The notes below the pieces were generated by a model. The model was given only the letters and a program-made list of their open reading frames with translations, was not told the origin of the DNA and made no database searches. Below, piece after piece: positions 16,419 to 24,490 of a DNA stretch of 64,000 nt. The position numbers and the translations under genes are program-made. The stretch covers positions 1 to 64,000 of the forward strand of contig DAIUAM010000005.1 of NCBI GenBank assembly GCA_036847185.1. Direction: 5' to 3'. Position 1 is the first letter of the stretch; each line of letters begins with the position of its first letter. Source of the stretch: UBA4738 sp002413305. GTDB lineage: Bacteria; Actinomycetota; UBA4738.

Positions 16419-17393
16419 ATGCCCACGTACCCGACCGGGCTCCGGTTCGAACGCATCGTCGTGCCCACGCCATACGCCGTCGGGCCGGCCAACGTGTATG
16501 TGTTCACGGCCGACCCGGTCACCCTGTTCGACTGCGGGCCGAACACGCCGGCCACCGAGAACGCCCTACTGCTCGGCCTGGCGGCGATCGGCGTCGCGCC
16601 CCAGCAGATCGCCCGGATCGTCATCTCCCACAGCCATCCCGACCATTACGGCATGGCACCTCGCCTTCATGCCCTGTCCGGCTGCGAGATCCTGATCGGC
16701 CGGCACGACCGGCCGAAGCTCGGCGACTCCTCGATGCTGGTGGCGACGGGGAAGCTGCTACTCCAGGCGGGGATGCCCATGGAGGAGCTGGTGGAGATGG
16801 GCCATCGGGAGCGGAGGCTCGGGGAGCTTCGGCCCGAGGTGCCGGTGTCGGGTGTCCTGGACGGTGGCGAGCGCCTCGCCTTCGACGGGTTCGGCCTGAA
16901 CGTGCTCCACCTGCCCGGTCACACGGCCGGCCACGTCTGCTTATGGGACGAGGCGAGCGGGGTCTTGTTCTCCGGCGACACGCTGCTGCTGGACATCAGC
17001 CCGAACCCGCTGATCGAACCCGACCCCCAGGACCCATCGGAACGGCGCCGGAGCCTGATCGAGTACATCGCCTCGCTGGACCTTCTTTCCGGGATGCCGC
17101 TGGCCACGGTCTTCCCCGGCCACGGTCCGCCCATCGAGGATCCGAAGGGCCTGATCGAAGAGATGCGCGCCCATCACCGCGAACGGACCGAACGGCTGGC
17201 CAAGATGCTGGACGGCGCGGGGAAGACCGGCTGGCAACTCGCGAACGAGCTGTTCCCTCAGCTCGAAGGCTTCGACAACTTCCTGGCGGTCTCCGAGGTC
17301 GTTGCCCACGTGGACCTGCTGATCGAGGACGGCCGCGCCGAGCAGGTCGAACGTGACGGGCTCATCTACTATCGACGGGCGCGAACGGGCTGA
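16419..17393 (+). CDS. MBL-fold metallo-hydrolase
   Basis: This 324-residue protein is a metallo-beta-lactamase-fold hydrolase. The dinuclear metal site is clear: SHSHPDHYG (H-x-H-x-D-H) near residue 71, HLPGHTAGHVCLWDEASGVLFSGD further on, and FPGHGPPI near residue 236. It is most like the LACTB2/glyoxalase-II-like group with a C-terminal winged-helix extension, which is visible as the helical tail with AEQVERDGLIYYRRA. Such proteins hydrolyse thioesters or phosphodiesters; the exact substrate is unknown. It is probably expressed from its own leaderless promoter. Confidence 0.85.
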   Translation: MPTYPTGLRFERIVVPTPYAVGPANVYVFTADPVTLFDCGPNTPATENALLLGLAAIGVAPQQIARIVISHSHPDHYGMAPRLHALSGCEILIGRHDRPKLGDSSMLVATGKLLLQAGMPMEELVEMGHRERRLGELRPEVPVSGVLDGGERLAFDGFGLNVLHLPGHTAGHVCLWDEASGVLFSGDTLLLDISPNPLIEPDPQDPSERRRSLIEYIASLDLLSGMPLATVFPGHGPPIEDPKGLIEEMRAHHRERTERLAKMLDGAGKTGWQLANELFPQLEGFDNFLAVSEVVAHVDLLIEDGRAEQVERDGLIYYRRARTG

Positions 17394-17406
17394 GGGTCCG
17401 CCGCCC

Positions 17407-17679
17407 TCAGGCGGGCGGTTCGCCCGGGGACCCCGTCGCCGGGTTCCGCGCGGCGGTGATCCGGTCCGAGATGGTCTGCGCTTCGGCCAGCCGGTCGCGA
17501 TCGACGAACAGCCGGACGCCGAACTCCCACACCTGGCTCAAGAACCCGGGCTCCTTGTACCACCACACGATGCCGGCCGCCTCGAGCTCGCCGGCGATCG
17601 CGTTCGCCGTCTCGCGCGTGTACTGGCCGAGGTGGACGGTGGAGACGCGCCGGAGGTCGGGTTCGGGCTCGTCGCTCAC
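17407..17679 (-). CDS. small conserved-type protein (DUF2007-like)
   Basis: This 90-residue protein reads VSDEPEPDLRRVSTVHLG at its start and continues through an alpha-beta pattern, TANAIAGELEAAGIVWWYKEPG and FGVRLFVDRDRLAEAQTIS. It resembles the small DUF2007-type proteins suggested to be signal-transducing. I chose the GTG at 17679; the open frame extends further upstream but overlaps another gene there. It converges with the MBL gene, whose stop is 13 nt away. Function unknown. Confidence 0.55.
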   Translation of the reverse strand: MSDEPEPDLRRVSTVHLGQYTRETANAIAGELEAAGIVWWYKEPGFLSQVWEFGVRLFVDRDRLAEAQTISDRITAARNPATGSPGEPPA

Positions 17680-17745
17680 CCCCTCATTGTCTCGCGCCCC
17701 GGCCCTCGCGGCGCGCCGGCCGATCGCCCGGCCGAAGGAGGGAGC

Positions 17746-17961
17746 ATGCCCGCCGAAGCCGAAGCAGACGACCTCGAAGCGCTCGCCCCGGTCATCGTCC
17801 GTCGCGTGGAGTGGGGGTTCAACGACTGGCATATGACTGCGGTCGAGGAGGTCGTCGCCGACCACCTGCTCGATCGCAGCGAGAACCTCGGCGGGACCGA
17901 CGTCCGCGTCCGGCTTGGCCGGATCATCACCGGCCTGCGACCGGTCCTCAATCGGCCCTGA
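17746..17961 (+). CDS. small hypothetical protein
   Basis: This 71-residue protein starts at ATG 17746 with a strong AAGGAGGG Shine-Dalgarno 6 nt upstream. It reads MPAEAEADDLEALAPVIV and continues as a mixed alpha-beta chain with WGFNDWHMTAVEEVV and VRVRLGRIITGLRPVLNRP. No family is recognised. Its 3' end overlaps the end of the convergent MprF-like gene by 14 nt. The good ribosome binding site supports it as real. Confidence 0.55.
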   Translation: MPAEAEADDLEALAPVIVRRVEWGFNDWHMTAVEEVVADHLLDRSENLGGTDVRVRLGRIITGLRPVLNRP

Positions 17962-19411
17962 ACGGGGCGGGTTCGGCGCGGGGCTGCGATCGCCACAGCA
18001 GCAACGCCACCGCCACGGTGGCCGAGGCAAGGGACACCATCCCGATCCCGACGCCGCGCCCCTCGTGTAGGCGGTTCAGCGTCCCGAGGACCAGCGTCCC
18101 TTCCAGGAGCACCGCGAGGAGCCGGGAGAAGGCAGCGTTCCCCCTGGTCATCCGCCGTGCGGCGAACCAGAGCAGGGCCGCCACCGCCACGCCGGCCACG
18201 CCGACGGGGGCCAGCAGGGCTGCCGGTTCGGTGAGGTCGTTCGAAAGATGCGCCTGGGCCAGGACCAGCAGGCTGGCCAAGCACCACACCAGGGCCTGCA
18301 CGCCGACGAGCCGGCTCCCGACCCGCTGTGGCGTGGCCGGCGCAGGGCGCCCGGCGGGTTCGGGCTCAGGGTCCAGGACCGAGATGGCGGCCCGGACCAG
18401 CCGGACGCTGGGCCGCGGGGGCAGGAACGCCGCGTAGCGCGGTTCCCACCACGACGGTCCGAACTTCGCCTTGTACCGGGACAGCGAGGCGAAGTGATAC
18501 CGCGAGTCCATCCGGTCGAACGCGAGGCGCAACGCGGGCACGATCCATCGCGCCCGGCGGTCGATCTGTTCGTCGCTCCCGCGGAGCGGGGCGATGCCCA
18601 GCGTGGCGAACCTCGCCCCGTCGTCGCGGAGCCGGACCATCGCCTCGACGGCCAGAAACTCGGTAGTGCCGTTCGTCGCTTCCGGCACCCGGACCAGATC
18701 CTCCAAGAACCACCCGTCCCGGGCGTACACGGGCACGCAGGCCAGGAAGGCCTCCAGCTTCCCGTTCCGCCTGGCCGCGAAGATCCGCTTCGCCTCCGCC
18801 TCGTCCAGCGGCGCCGTGCGAAGGAAGGAGTGCACCAGGCGACCGCCCAGCGAAGCCTCCCACCGCCCCTGGACCTCTGCCATCTCGGCTTCGAACCGGA
18901 GATCCCGGCCCCGGGCCGGCTGGTACTCCTCGATGGCCACCCCGGCCCGCCGGGCGTGGTTCAGACACCACCGGAGCTTCTTGCCCGGGTCCCCGCGGGC
19001 CGGGCGCCACGTGGCCAGGTCGAACGCCGGCTCTTCGCCGATCTTCAGGACGGCGTATCCGCAGGCCAGCGCTGCCCGGGCCATCGGTTCCTGCACCGCG
19101 AGGATGCACACCCGGAAACCGCCCGCCCGCATCGCGGCCGTGAACTCGGCGAACAACGCCTCCACGTCCTCCGGCGCGCACAGGGGATCGGACCACACGA
19201 CGGCGGTGCGGTGGGATTCGATATAGCAGAGCGCGCCCTCGTGTTCGGTCCCGAACCAGACGCTCCACGGCGCGCGATACCGCACCAGGAACGCGCCTGG
19301 GTTCGAACCGAAGCGTTCGAGGAGCCCGAGGACACGCTCGCGATCCTGGGCGGTCATGCGGGACGCGCCGGCGGAGCGGCCGGCCCTGGGGCGACGGAGG
19401 CGGAGGGACAT
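17948..19411 (-). CDS. DUF2156/MprF C-terminal-domain membrane protein
   Basis: This 487-residue protein carries a DUF2156 (LPG synthase C-terminal-like) domain, found in aminoacyl-phosphatidylglycerol synthases such as MprF. Segments such as WFGTEHEGALCYIESHRTAVVWSDPLCAPED, FEAEMAEVQGRW and GTTEFLAVEAMVRLRDDGARFATLGIAPL follow the family pattern. Four hydrophobic helices follow at the C terminus (about residues 360-480), the reverse of MprF, where membrane helices come first. It might modify lipids or move an aminoacyl group. Start at ATG 19411 is my choice; ATG 19357 is also possible, and neither has a strong ribosome binding site. Confidence 0.7.
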   Translation of the reverse strand: MSLRLRRPRAGRSAGASRMTAQDRERVLGLLERFGSNPGAFLVRYRAPWSVWFGTEHEGALCYIESHRTAVVWSDPLCAPEDVEALFAEFTAAMRAGGFRVCILAVQEPMARAALACGYAVLKIGEEPAFDLATWRPARGDPGKKLRWCLNHARRAGVAIEEYQPARGRDLRFEAEMAEVQGRWEASLGGRLVHSFLRTAPLDEAEAKRIFAARRNGKLEAFLACVPVYARDGWFLEDLVRVPEATNGTTEFLAVEAMVRLRDDGARFATLGIAPLRGSDEQIDRRARWIVPALRLAFDRMDSRYHFASLSRYKAKFGPSWWEPRYAAFLPPRPSVRLVRAAISVLDPEPEPAGRPAPATPQRVGSRLVGVQALVWCLASLLVLAQAHLSNDLTEPAALLAPVGVAGVAVAALLWFAARRMTRGNAAFSRLLAVLLEGTLVLGTLNRLHEGRGVGIGMVSLASATVAVALLLWRSQPRAEPAPFRAD

Positions 19412-19499
19412 ACGCCGTGAGCATGTCAGGCCATCGCCGTGGTCCGCAACGCTGCACGCCCGCGCCGGGTTCGGGCCGTGCCTTCCGTTGGGTTCGTGC

Positions 19500-19874
19500 T
19501 CAGGGGCCCGATGGCCCGCACGAAGCGCCCAGGAACACCCGCAGCGCAAGGAGGTTCGAGCCGGTGTTCAGTGCCTCCGCGCAGACCAGCGTGCCCACCT
19601 GGACGGCGTCGACCTGGTGCCAGGACCCGCCGGAGATGGCGAAGAGCTGTGTGGCGTTCTCGGCCAATCGCTTCAGAACCACGGTCGGCCCCTCGGGTTC
19701 CAGGACCGTCAGCTCGGCAAGGGTGACCTGCCGAACCGTCCCCGCCACCCACACCGTCGGTGGTTGCGCCGGCACCGGCGACCGAACGGGAACGGGCGGC
19801 GCGGGAGGGACCCCGGTGGTGACCTCGACGCGCTTGAGGACGGTCCGCGTGCAGGCGCCGCCCAGGCCCGCCAC
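19500..19874 (-). CDS. probable lipoprotein, start codon uncertain
   Basis: The coding frame carries a lipoprotein-like hydrophobic segment ending in LGGAC, then a proline-rich linker (PPAPPVPVRSPVPAQPP) and a compact beta-rich domain (residues 40-120). Read upstream of the GTG at 19874, the frame adds ERGRAFVALGLLL, which completes a signal peptide, but no ATG, GTG or TTG appears before the 3' end of etfA. The real start may be a rare codon or hidden by an indel. If made, it would be an outer-face lipoprotein. It lies just downstream of etfA on the same strand. Confidence 0.5.
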   Translation of the reverse strand: MAGLGGACTRTVLKRVEVTTGVPPAPPVPVRSPVPAQPPTVWVAGTVRQVTLAELTVLEPEGPTVVLKRLAENATQLFAISGGSWHQVDAVQVGTLVCAEALNTGSNLLALRVFLGASCGPSGP

Positions 19875-19932
19875 CAGGAGGAGGCCGAGTGCGACGAACG
19901 CCCGCCCCCTCTCGCGCGGTGCTCCGCCGGCC

Positions 19933-20898
19933 TCAGCCCTTCGTCGCGTTGATCGCCTCGATGATCTGCGGGATGACCTTCAGGGCGTCCCCGACGATCC
20001 CGAGGTCGGCGTACTGGAAGATCGGGGCGTCCTTGTCCTTGTTGACGGCGATGATCCGTTTCGAGTTCTTCATCCCGACGAGGTGCTGGGTGGCGCCGCT
20101 GATCCCGACGGCGATATAGACCTCCGGCGAGACCGTCTTGCCGGTTTGCCCGACCTGCAGCGCGTACGGCACCCAGCCCGAGTCCACGATCGCTCGGGAT
20201 GCGCCGACCGCGGCGCCGGGGATGGCGCGGGCCAGCTCCTCCAGGAGCTTGAAGTTCGACGCGTCCTGCAGCCCGCGGCCGCCGGCGACGACCACCTTCG
20301 CGGCCTCGAGCTTCGGGCCGGAGGCCGCCTGCTCGTGGCGCTCCACCCGTCGGCACGTCTTCGCCTCGTCGGGGACGGCGACGTCGACCTGGACCACGGT
20401 CGCCGCACCGCCTCCCGAGGGCGAGGGTTCGAACGACTTGGGCCGGGTGATGACGAGCTTCGGGTCCGGGCCGGAGAGCGTGACGTCCACGATCTGCGTG
20501 CCGCCGAAGATCTGCGTCTGGGCGTAATCGGGCCCCAGCAGATCGGTGGCGTTGGCCATGAGAGTGGCACCGAGCTTCCCGGACAGCCGGCCGGCGATGT
20601 CGCGCGAGTCGTAGGTCGCCGAGAACAGGATCAGCTCGGGTTGGTGCTGGCCGGCCAGCTCCGCCAGCGCGTGCGCGGCCGGCTGGGCGACGAAGTCCGA
20701 ATACACGGCATCGTCGCTGGCGTACAGGGTGGTGGCGCCGTACCCGCCCAGCTGGGCGGCGGCCTGCGACGCTCCCGGTCCGAGGGCCACCGCCGAGACC
20801 TCGCTGCCGAGGTCCCGGGCCTTGGTGAGGTTCTCCAGCGCGCCCGATTCGACCTTGCCGTCGGACGAGACCTCCGCGTAGACCCAGATCCCGCTCAC
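19933..20898 (-). CDS. etfA: electron-transfer flavoprotein alpha subunit
   Basis: This 321-residue protein is the alpha subunit of ETF, which takes electrons from acyl-CoA dehydrogenases to the respiratory chain. The FAD-binding C-terminal domain is clear: VVVAGGRGLQDASNFKLLEEL, GASRAIVDSGWVPYALQVGQTGKTVSPEVYIAVGISGATQHLVGM and IIAVNKDKDAPIFQYADLGIVGD. The GTG start at 20898 follows the etfB stop by 2 nt, so the genes are one operon. A small lipoprotein gene lies downstream. The operon is headed by a TetR-like operator and fits a fatty-acid oxidation role. Confidence 0.93.
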   Translation of the reverse strand: MSGIWVYAEVSSDGKVESGALENLTKARDLGSEVSAVALGPGASQAAAQLGGYGATTLYASDDAVYSDFVAQPAAHALAELAGQHQPELILFSATYDSRDIAGRLSGKLGATLMANATDLLGPDYAQTQIFGGTQIVDVTLSGPDPKLVITRPKSFEPSPSGGGAATVVQVDVAVPDEAKTCRRVERHEQAASGPKLEAAKVVVAGGRGLQDASNFKLLEELARAIPGAAVGASRAIVDSGWVPYALQVGQTGKTVSPEVYIAVGISGATQHLVGMKNSKRIIAVNKDKDAPIFQYADLGIVGDALKVIPQIIEAINATKG

Positions 20899-20900
20899 CG

Positions 20901-21665
20901 TCAGATCACCTTCGCCGACCGGAGGAACTCGACCACCCGAGCGGCGGTGTCGTCGCCGGCCTCGAGGATCTCGCCGGCCTCCTTCGCGGGGACCGGTTCG
21001 ATGCCCATGACCTCCTGGGTCGGTGTGGCGTCCTCCGCCGACAGGCCGAGGTCGGACACACTGAGCGTGTCCATCGGCTTCTGCTTGGCGGCCATGATGC
21101 CTTTGAGGGTGGGGTAGCGGGGCTCGTTCGCCCCAGCCGTCACGGTCACCAGCGCGGGGAGCGAGCATTCGACGCTGTCGTAACCGCCGGCGGTCTGGCG
21201 TTCGATGCTGATCCCGCCGTCCTTTGCTTCGAGCTTGCGGGCGAACGTGGCGCTGGGGATGCCGAGCAGCTCGGCGACGGTCATGGGGAGCGTGCCCGTG
21301 TAGCCATCGGTGGACTCCACCCCGGTGATGACCAGGTCGTACTGGTCGCGCTTGAGTGCTGCCGCGAGGGCCTTCGCTGTGACCAGGGCGTCGGCGCCTT
21401 TCAGGGCGTCGTCTTTGACGTGCACGCCCTTGTGGCCACCCATACTGAGCGCCCGGCGGATCGCGGCGGCGGCGGGTTCGGGGCCCATGGTGACGTAGGT
21501 CACCTCGCCGTCCGCGCCCGCCAGCTGCAGCGCGGCTTCGACGCCGTGCTCGTCGCCCGGGTCGAGCGCGGCCTCGACGCCTTCCCGCTTCAGTCGGAAG
21601 TCCGAACCCATCTCGGGCGTGCCCTCGGGGTTCGGGATGTACTTGACCAGCACCGCGATCTTCAT
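20901..21665 (-). CDS. etfB: electron-transfer flavoprotein beta subunit
   Basis: This 254-residue protein is the beta subunit of ETF, which holds AMP and contacts partner dehydrogenases. The start MKIAVLVKYIPNPEGTPEMG is typical, as are the segments VTYVTMGPEPAAAAIRRALSMGGHKGVHV and DLVITGVESTDGYTGTLPMTVAELLGIP. I chose ATG 21665 because it matches the family start, and GGAAGGGACG precedes it. It is the first gene of the etfBA operon. The region between it and mnmA contains a dyad operator. Confidence 0.93.
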   Translation of the reverse strand: MKIAVLVKYIPNPEGTPEMGSDFRLKREGVEAALDPGDEHGVEAALQLAGADGEVTYVTMGPEPAAAAIRRALSMGGHKGVHVKDDALKGADALVTAKALAAALKRDQYDLVITGVESTDGYTGTLPMTVAELLGIPSATFARKLEAKDGGISIERQTAGGYDSVECSLPALVTVTAGANEPRYPTLKGIMAAKQKPMDTLSVSDLGLSAEDATPTQEVMGIEPVPAKEAGEILEAGDDTAARVVEFLRSAKVI

Positions 21666-21727
21666 CCCACGTCCCTTCCTGCCGGGTCGTCCTGCGGCGT
21701 CTAGATACCACACAACCCGCTCGGCAT

Positions 21728-21747
21728 AACCTACGGGCCGGTAGGTT
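21728..21747. promoter_or_regulatory. dyad operator (TetR type) between etfB and mnmA
   Basis: AACCTAC and GTAGGTT form a perfect 7-bp inverted repeat with a 6-bp centre, in the divergent promoter region. The form CCTAC-N6-GTAGG is common for TetR-family repressors of fatty-acid genes. Its distance to etfB (about 60 nt) suits etfBA repression. No regulator gene is adjacent. Confidence 0.55.
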
Positions 21748-21777
21748 CCGTTGCCCGGCTACAGGATAGCGGGCTGC

Positions 21778-21783
21778 TAGCCT
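21778..21783 (+). promoter_or_regulatory. candidate -10 box of leaderless mnmA
   Basis: TAGCCT lies 6 nt before the mnmA GTG, with TTGCCC 19 nt further upstream (21753-21758). Transcription would start at the initiation codon. Confidence 0.45.
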
Positions 21784-21789
21784 CGGCCC

Positions 21790-22878
21790 GTGACACGATC
21801 CAAGCCGTCCATCCTGGTGGCGATGAGCGGAGGCGTGGACTCCTCCGTCTCCGCCGCGTTGCTCCACGAGCAGGGCTACCGCGTGCTCGGCTCACACCTC
21901 AAGCTGATCCATCTTGACGGGGTCGAACACGGCTGCTGCGGCCCACGGGCCGAAGCGGACGCGGCCGAGGTGGCTCGCGTCGCGGGGTTCGACTTCGAGA
22001 TCGTGGACATGTCGCCGGTTTTCGAGCGGACCGTGCTGGCCGACTTCTTCGCCGAGCACCGGGCCGGGCGGACCCCGAACCCGTGTGTGCGGTGCAACGA
22101 GCACATCAAGTTCCGGGCCTTCCTGGACCGGGCCGACCAGCTCGGCGTCGACCTGGTGGCCACCGGGCACTACGCGCGGTCATGGCGGGACGCCGATGGC
22201 GCCTGGCACCTCGGCCGCGGGCTGGACGGGGCGAAGGACCAGTCCTACGTCCTCCACGTGCTGGGCCAGGAGCAGCTTCGCCGGACGATGTTCCCCGTCG
22301 GGGGGCAGACGAAGGCCGAAACACGCGCCCATGCGCTCCGGCTGGGGCTGCCGGTCGCCGGAAAGCCCGATTCGCAGGAGGTGTGCTTCGTCCCGGGCGC
22401 CGACCACGGGGCGTTCCTCGCCGAGCACGCCCCCGACCTGGTGCGGGCCGGCGAGGTGGTGGACGCGGTCACCGGCCGAGCGCTGGCGGGCCACGACGGC
22501 ACGTTCCGCTACACCGTCGGCCAGCGCCGGGGACTGGGCGTGTCCACCGGCCAGCGCTCCTACGTGATCGAACTGGACCGGGAGCGCAACCGGGTCCTGG
22601 TCGGGCCGGGCGAGCTGCTGGCCCGTCGTGGCCTGGTCGCCGACCGCGTCACGTGGGTCGCCGGAGGACCGCCGCCCGGCGGGCCGTTCGAGGCCGGCGT
22701 CAAGGTCCGATACCAGGGCGCAGACGTCCCCGCCGTCGTCGAGCCGGCCGATCGTGGGACGACCGCGCGGGTGGAGTTCCGAACCCCCCAGCGAGCCATC
22801 GCCCCCGGTCAGAGCGTCGTGTTCTATGGGGCCGAAGAGGTCCTCGGCGGTGGCGTGATCCGCGAGGCCCTCCGCTGA
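21790..22878 (+). CDS. mnmA: tRNA-specific 2-thiouridylase MnmA
   Basis: MnmA thiolates uridine 34 of the tRNAs for Lys, Glu and Gln. The 362-residue protein has the PP-loop SGGVDSS at residues 13-19, the nucleophilic cysteine in TPNPCVRCN (C99), the second catalytic cysteine in SQEVCFVPG (C199), and the C-terminal beta domains ending in GQSVVFYGAEEVLGGGVI. The GTG start is preceded by a -10 box with no leader. It is divergent from etfBA and shares its intergenic operator region. Confidence 0.93.
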   Translation: MTRSKPSILVAMSGGVDSSVSAALLHEQGYRVLGSHLKLIHLDGVEHGCCGPRAEADAAEVARVAGFDFEIVDMSPVFERTVLADFFAEHRAGRTPNPCVRCNEHIKFRAFLDRADQLGVDLVATGHYARSWRDADGAWHLGRGLDGAKDQSYVLHVLGQEQLRRTMFPVGGQTKAETRAHALRLGLPVAGKPDSQEVCFVPGADHGAFLAEHAPDLVRAGEVVDAVTGRALAGHDGTFRYTVGQRRGLGVSTGQRSYVIELDRERNRVLVGPGELLARRGLVADRVTWVAGGPPPGGPFEAGVKVRYQGADVPAVVEPADRGTTARVEFRTPQRAIAPGQSVVFYGAEEVLGGGVIREALR

Positions 22879-22950
22879 GCTCCATTCGGATTGCGAGGGT
22901 AACCACGCTCCCGTAGGCTCACGGTTCCAGCCGTCGAGAAGGAGGGGCCG

Positions 22951-23343
22951 ATGGGAGCACAGGAAGACGCCGCGCTGGTCCGCCAGGGGTACGAGGCGTT
23001 CATCGCCGGCGACATGGAGTGGATGAACGAACATCTGCACCAGAACGTGGTCTGGCACGTGCCCGGCAAGAACCAGCTGTCCGGCGACTACCGGGGCCGT
23101 GAGGCGGTCCTCGGCTTCTTCGCCAAGAGCGTCGAGATCGCCCTGCCGGAGTTCGACATCCACGACGTGACCGCCTCGGAGGACCACGTCGTGGCGCTGT
23201 ACACCCTCACGTCGAGGAAGCCGGACGGGAGCGAGTTCACGTCGAAGAACGCCCAGGTCTTCCACATCGACAACGGTCAGGCGCTCGAGGCCTGGACGTT
23301 GAACGAGGACCTGGAAGGCTTCGACCTCTTCATCGGGAGCTGA
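22951..23343 (+). CDS. SnoaL-like (NTF2-fold) protein
   Basis: This 130-residue protein has the NTF2-like fold: a helix with ALVRQGYEAFIAGDMEWMNEHL, then the strand HQNVVWHVPGKNQLSGDYRGREAVLGFFAKSVE and further strands such as DHVVALYTLTSRKPDG. Family members are ketosteroid-isomerase-like or polyketide-cyclase-like small enzymes or binding proteins. GAAGGAGG precedes the ATG by 7 nt, and TAGGCT at 22915-22920 is a possible -10 box. No reaction can be assigned. Confidence 0.75.
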   Translation: MGAQEDAALVRQGYEAFIAGDMEWMNEHLHQNVVWHVPGKNQLSGDYRGREAVLGFFAKSVEIALPEFDIHDVTASEDHVVALYTLTSRKPDGSEFTSKNAQVFHIDNGQALEAWTLNEDLEGFDLFIGS

Positions 23344-23404
23344 CCGGACCAAGGGGGTCGCCGATCGATCGCGCCTCAGGGTGTTCTGGGAAGGAGCCTG
23401 CGGC

Positions 23405-24487
23405 ATGGACAGGAGACCGTTCCGCATCGGGGTCGCCGCCAAGGTGATCGCCATCGCGTCCGTCGCGTCGTTCGGCATGGTCGTGCTCGCCCCCGCGGCA
23501 GGGGCCGGTCCTGCTGCGGCTCGTCGGCCGGCCAGCGCGGCATGGTCGTCAGCGGGAAACCCAAAGAGGGCGGTCGTGCAGACCAGGGCCGTCTTCCTGG
23601 GCGGCAAGGTCTACATGCCGGGGGGGTTCACGACGGGGTTCGTTGCGTACGGGCACATGCAAAGGCTGAACACGGCGACCGGGGCCTGGTCGGCCGAGAG
23701 CGAAACGGTCCCCTCCGGCACCATCGGGCAGGCCGCCGTCTGCACGGACGGTTCGAAGGTGTACGTCGTGGGCGGGATCGTCGCGAGCGCGATCGTGTCG
23801 ATGACGCAGGTCTACGACCCGGCCGTGGCGGCCGGATCTCGGTGGAGCACCGGGGTGAATCCGCACACGACGGCAGAGGGGAACCTGTATGTCCGGGACG
23901 GAGGGTGCGCCTGGATCGGGGGCAAGCTCTACCTGTTCGGCGGCCAGGCGGTCACCGACAACGGCGGCATCAACGGCATCAGTGACTTTACGTGGGTGTT
24001 CGACCCGGCCTCCGGCCAGTGGTCCGACACCGGGTTCAGCATGCGGGTGGCCAACTGGATATTCGGCTACACCTCGAACTCCACCACCGCTTTCGTCTTG
24101 GGTGGGGAGAACACGGCCGGCACCTACCTGCGGGACGCGGAGAAGTTCAGGCCGGCCCACGGATGGACCAAGCTGCCCGCGCTCCCAGTGCCTCCCGGGG
24201 CTCCCGCGGGGACGGGGCTTGCGTGGCCGGGTGCCGGCTTCCTCTCCTCGGGCCTCGTCGTATTCGGCGGGGTCTCCCAGGCCAGCACCAACGCATACCA
24301 GACCCGCCTGCTCGTGTGCGCGAACCCGTGCACGTCCTCCAGCACGTGGACGGACGCCCAGAACAACCTGACGACGGGCCGGTCCGACTTCGCCGCGGCC
24401 ACGAGCGGAGGAACCACCCCCACGGTATACGCGATCTGTGGGTTGGGCGCCTCGGGATATCTCGCGGACGCCGAGACGACCTCGTAG
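23405..24487 (+). CDS. secreted Kelch-repeat protein
   Basis: This 360-residue protein has an N-terminal signal peptide (VIAIASVASFGMVVLAPAAGAG) and a Kelch-like beta-propeller. Repeats are marked by GKVYMPGG, SKVYVVGG, GKLYLFGG, AFVLGGEN and LVVFGG, about 50 residues apart. Kelch propellers bind proteins or sugars; some are carbohydrate oxidases, but the catalytic residues of galactose oxidase are not evident. I chose ATG 23405, which has AAGGAG 9 nt upstream. ligA begins only 3 nt after its stop, though their functions are unrelated. Confidence 0.75.
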   Translation: MDRRPFRIGVAAKVIAIASVASFGMVVLAPAAGAGPAAARRPASAAWSSAGNPKRAVVQTRAVFLGGKVYMPGGFTTGFVAYGHMQRLNTATGAWSAESETVPSGTIGQAAVCTDGSKVYVVGGIVASAIVSMTQVYDPAVAAGSRWSTGVNPHTTAEGNLYVRDGGCAWIGGKLYLFGGQAVTDNGGINGISDFTWVFDPASGQWSDTGFSMRVANWIFGYTSNSTTAFVLGGENTAGTYLRDAEKFRPAHGWTKLPALPVPPGAPAGTGLAWPGAGFLSSGLVVFGGVSQASTNAYQTRLLVCANPCTSSSTWTDAQNNLTTGRSDFAAATSGGTTPTVYAICGLGASGYLADAETTS

Positions 24488-24490
24488 CGG

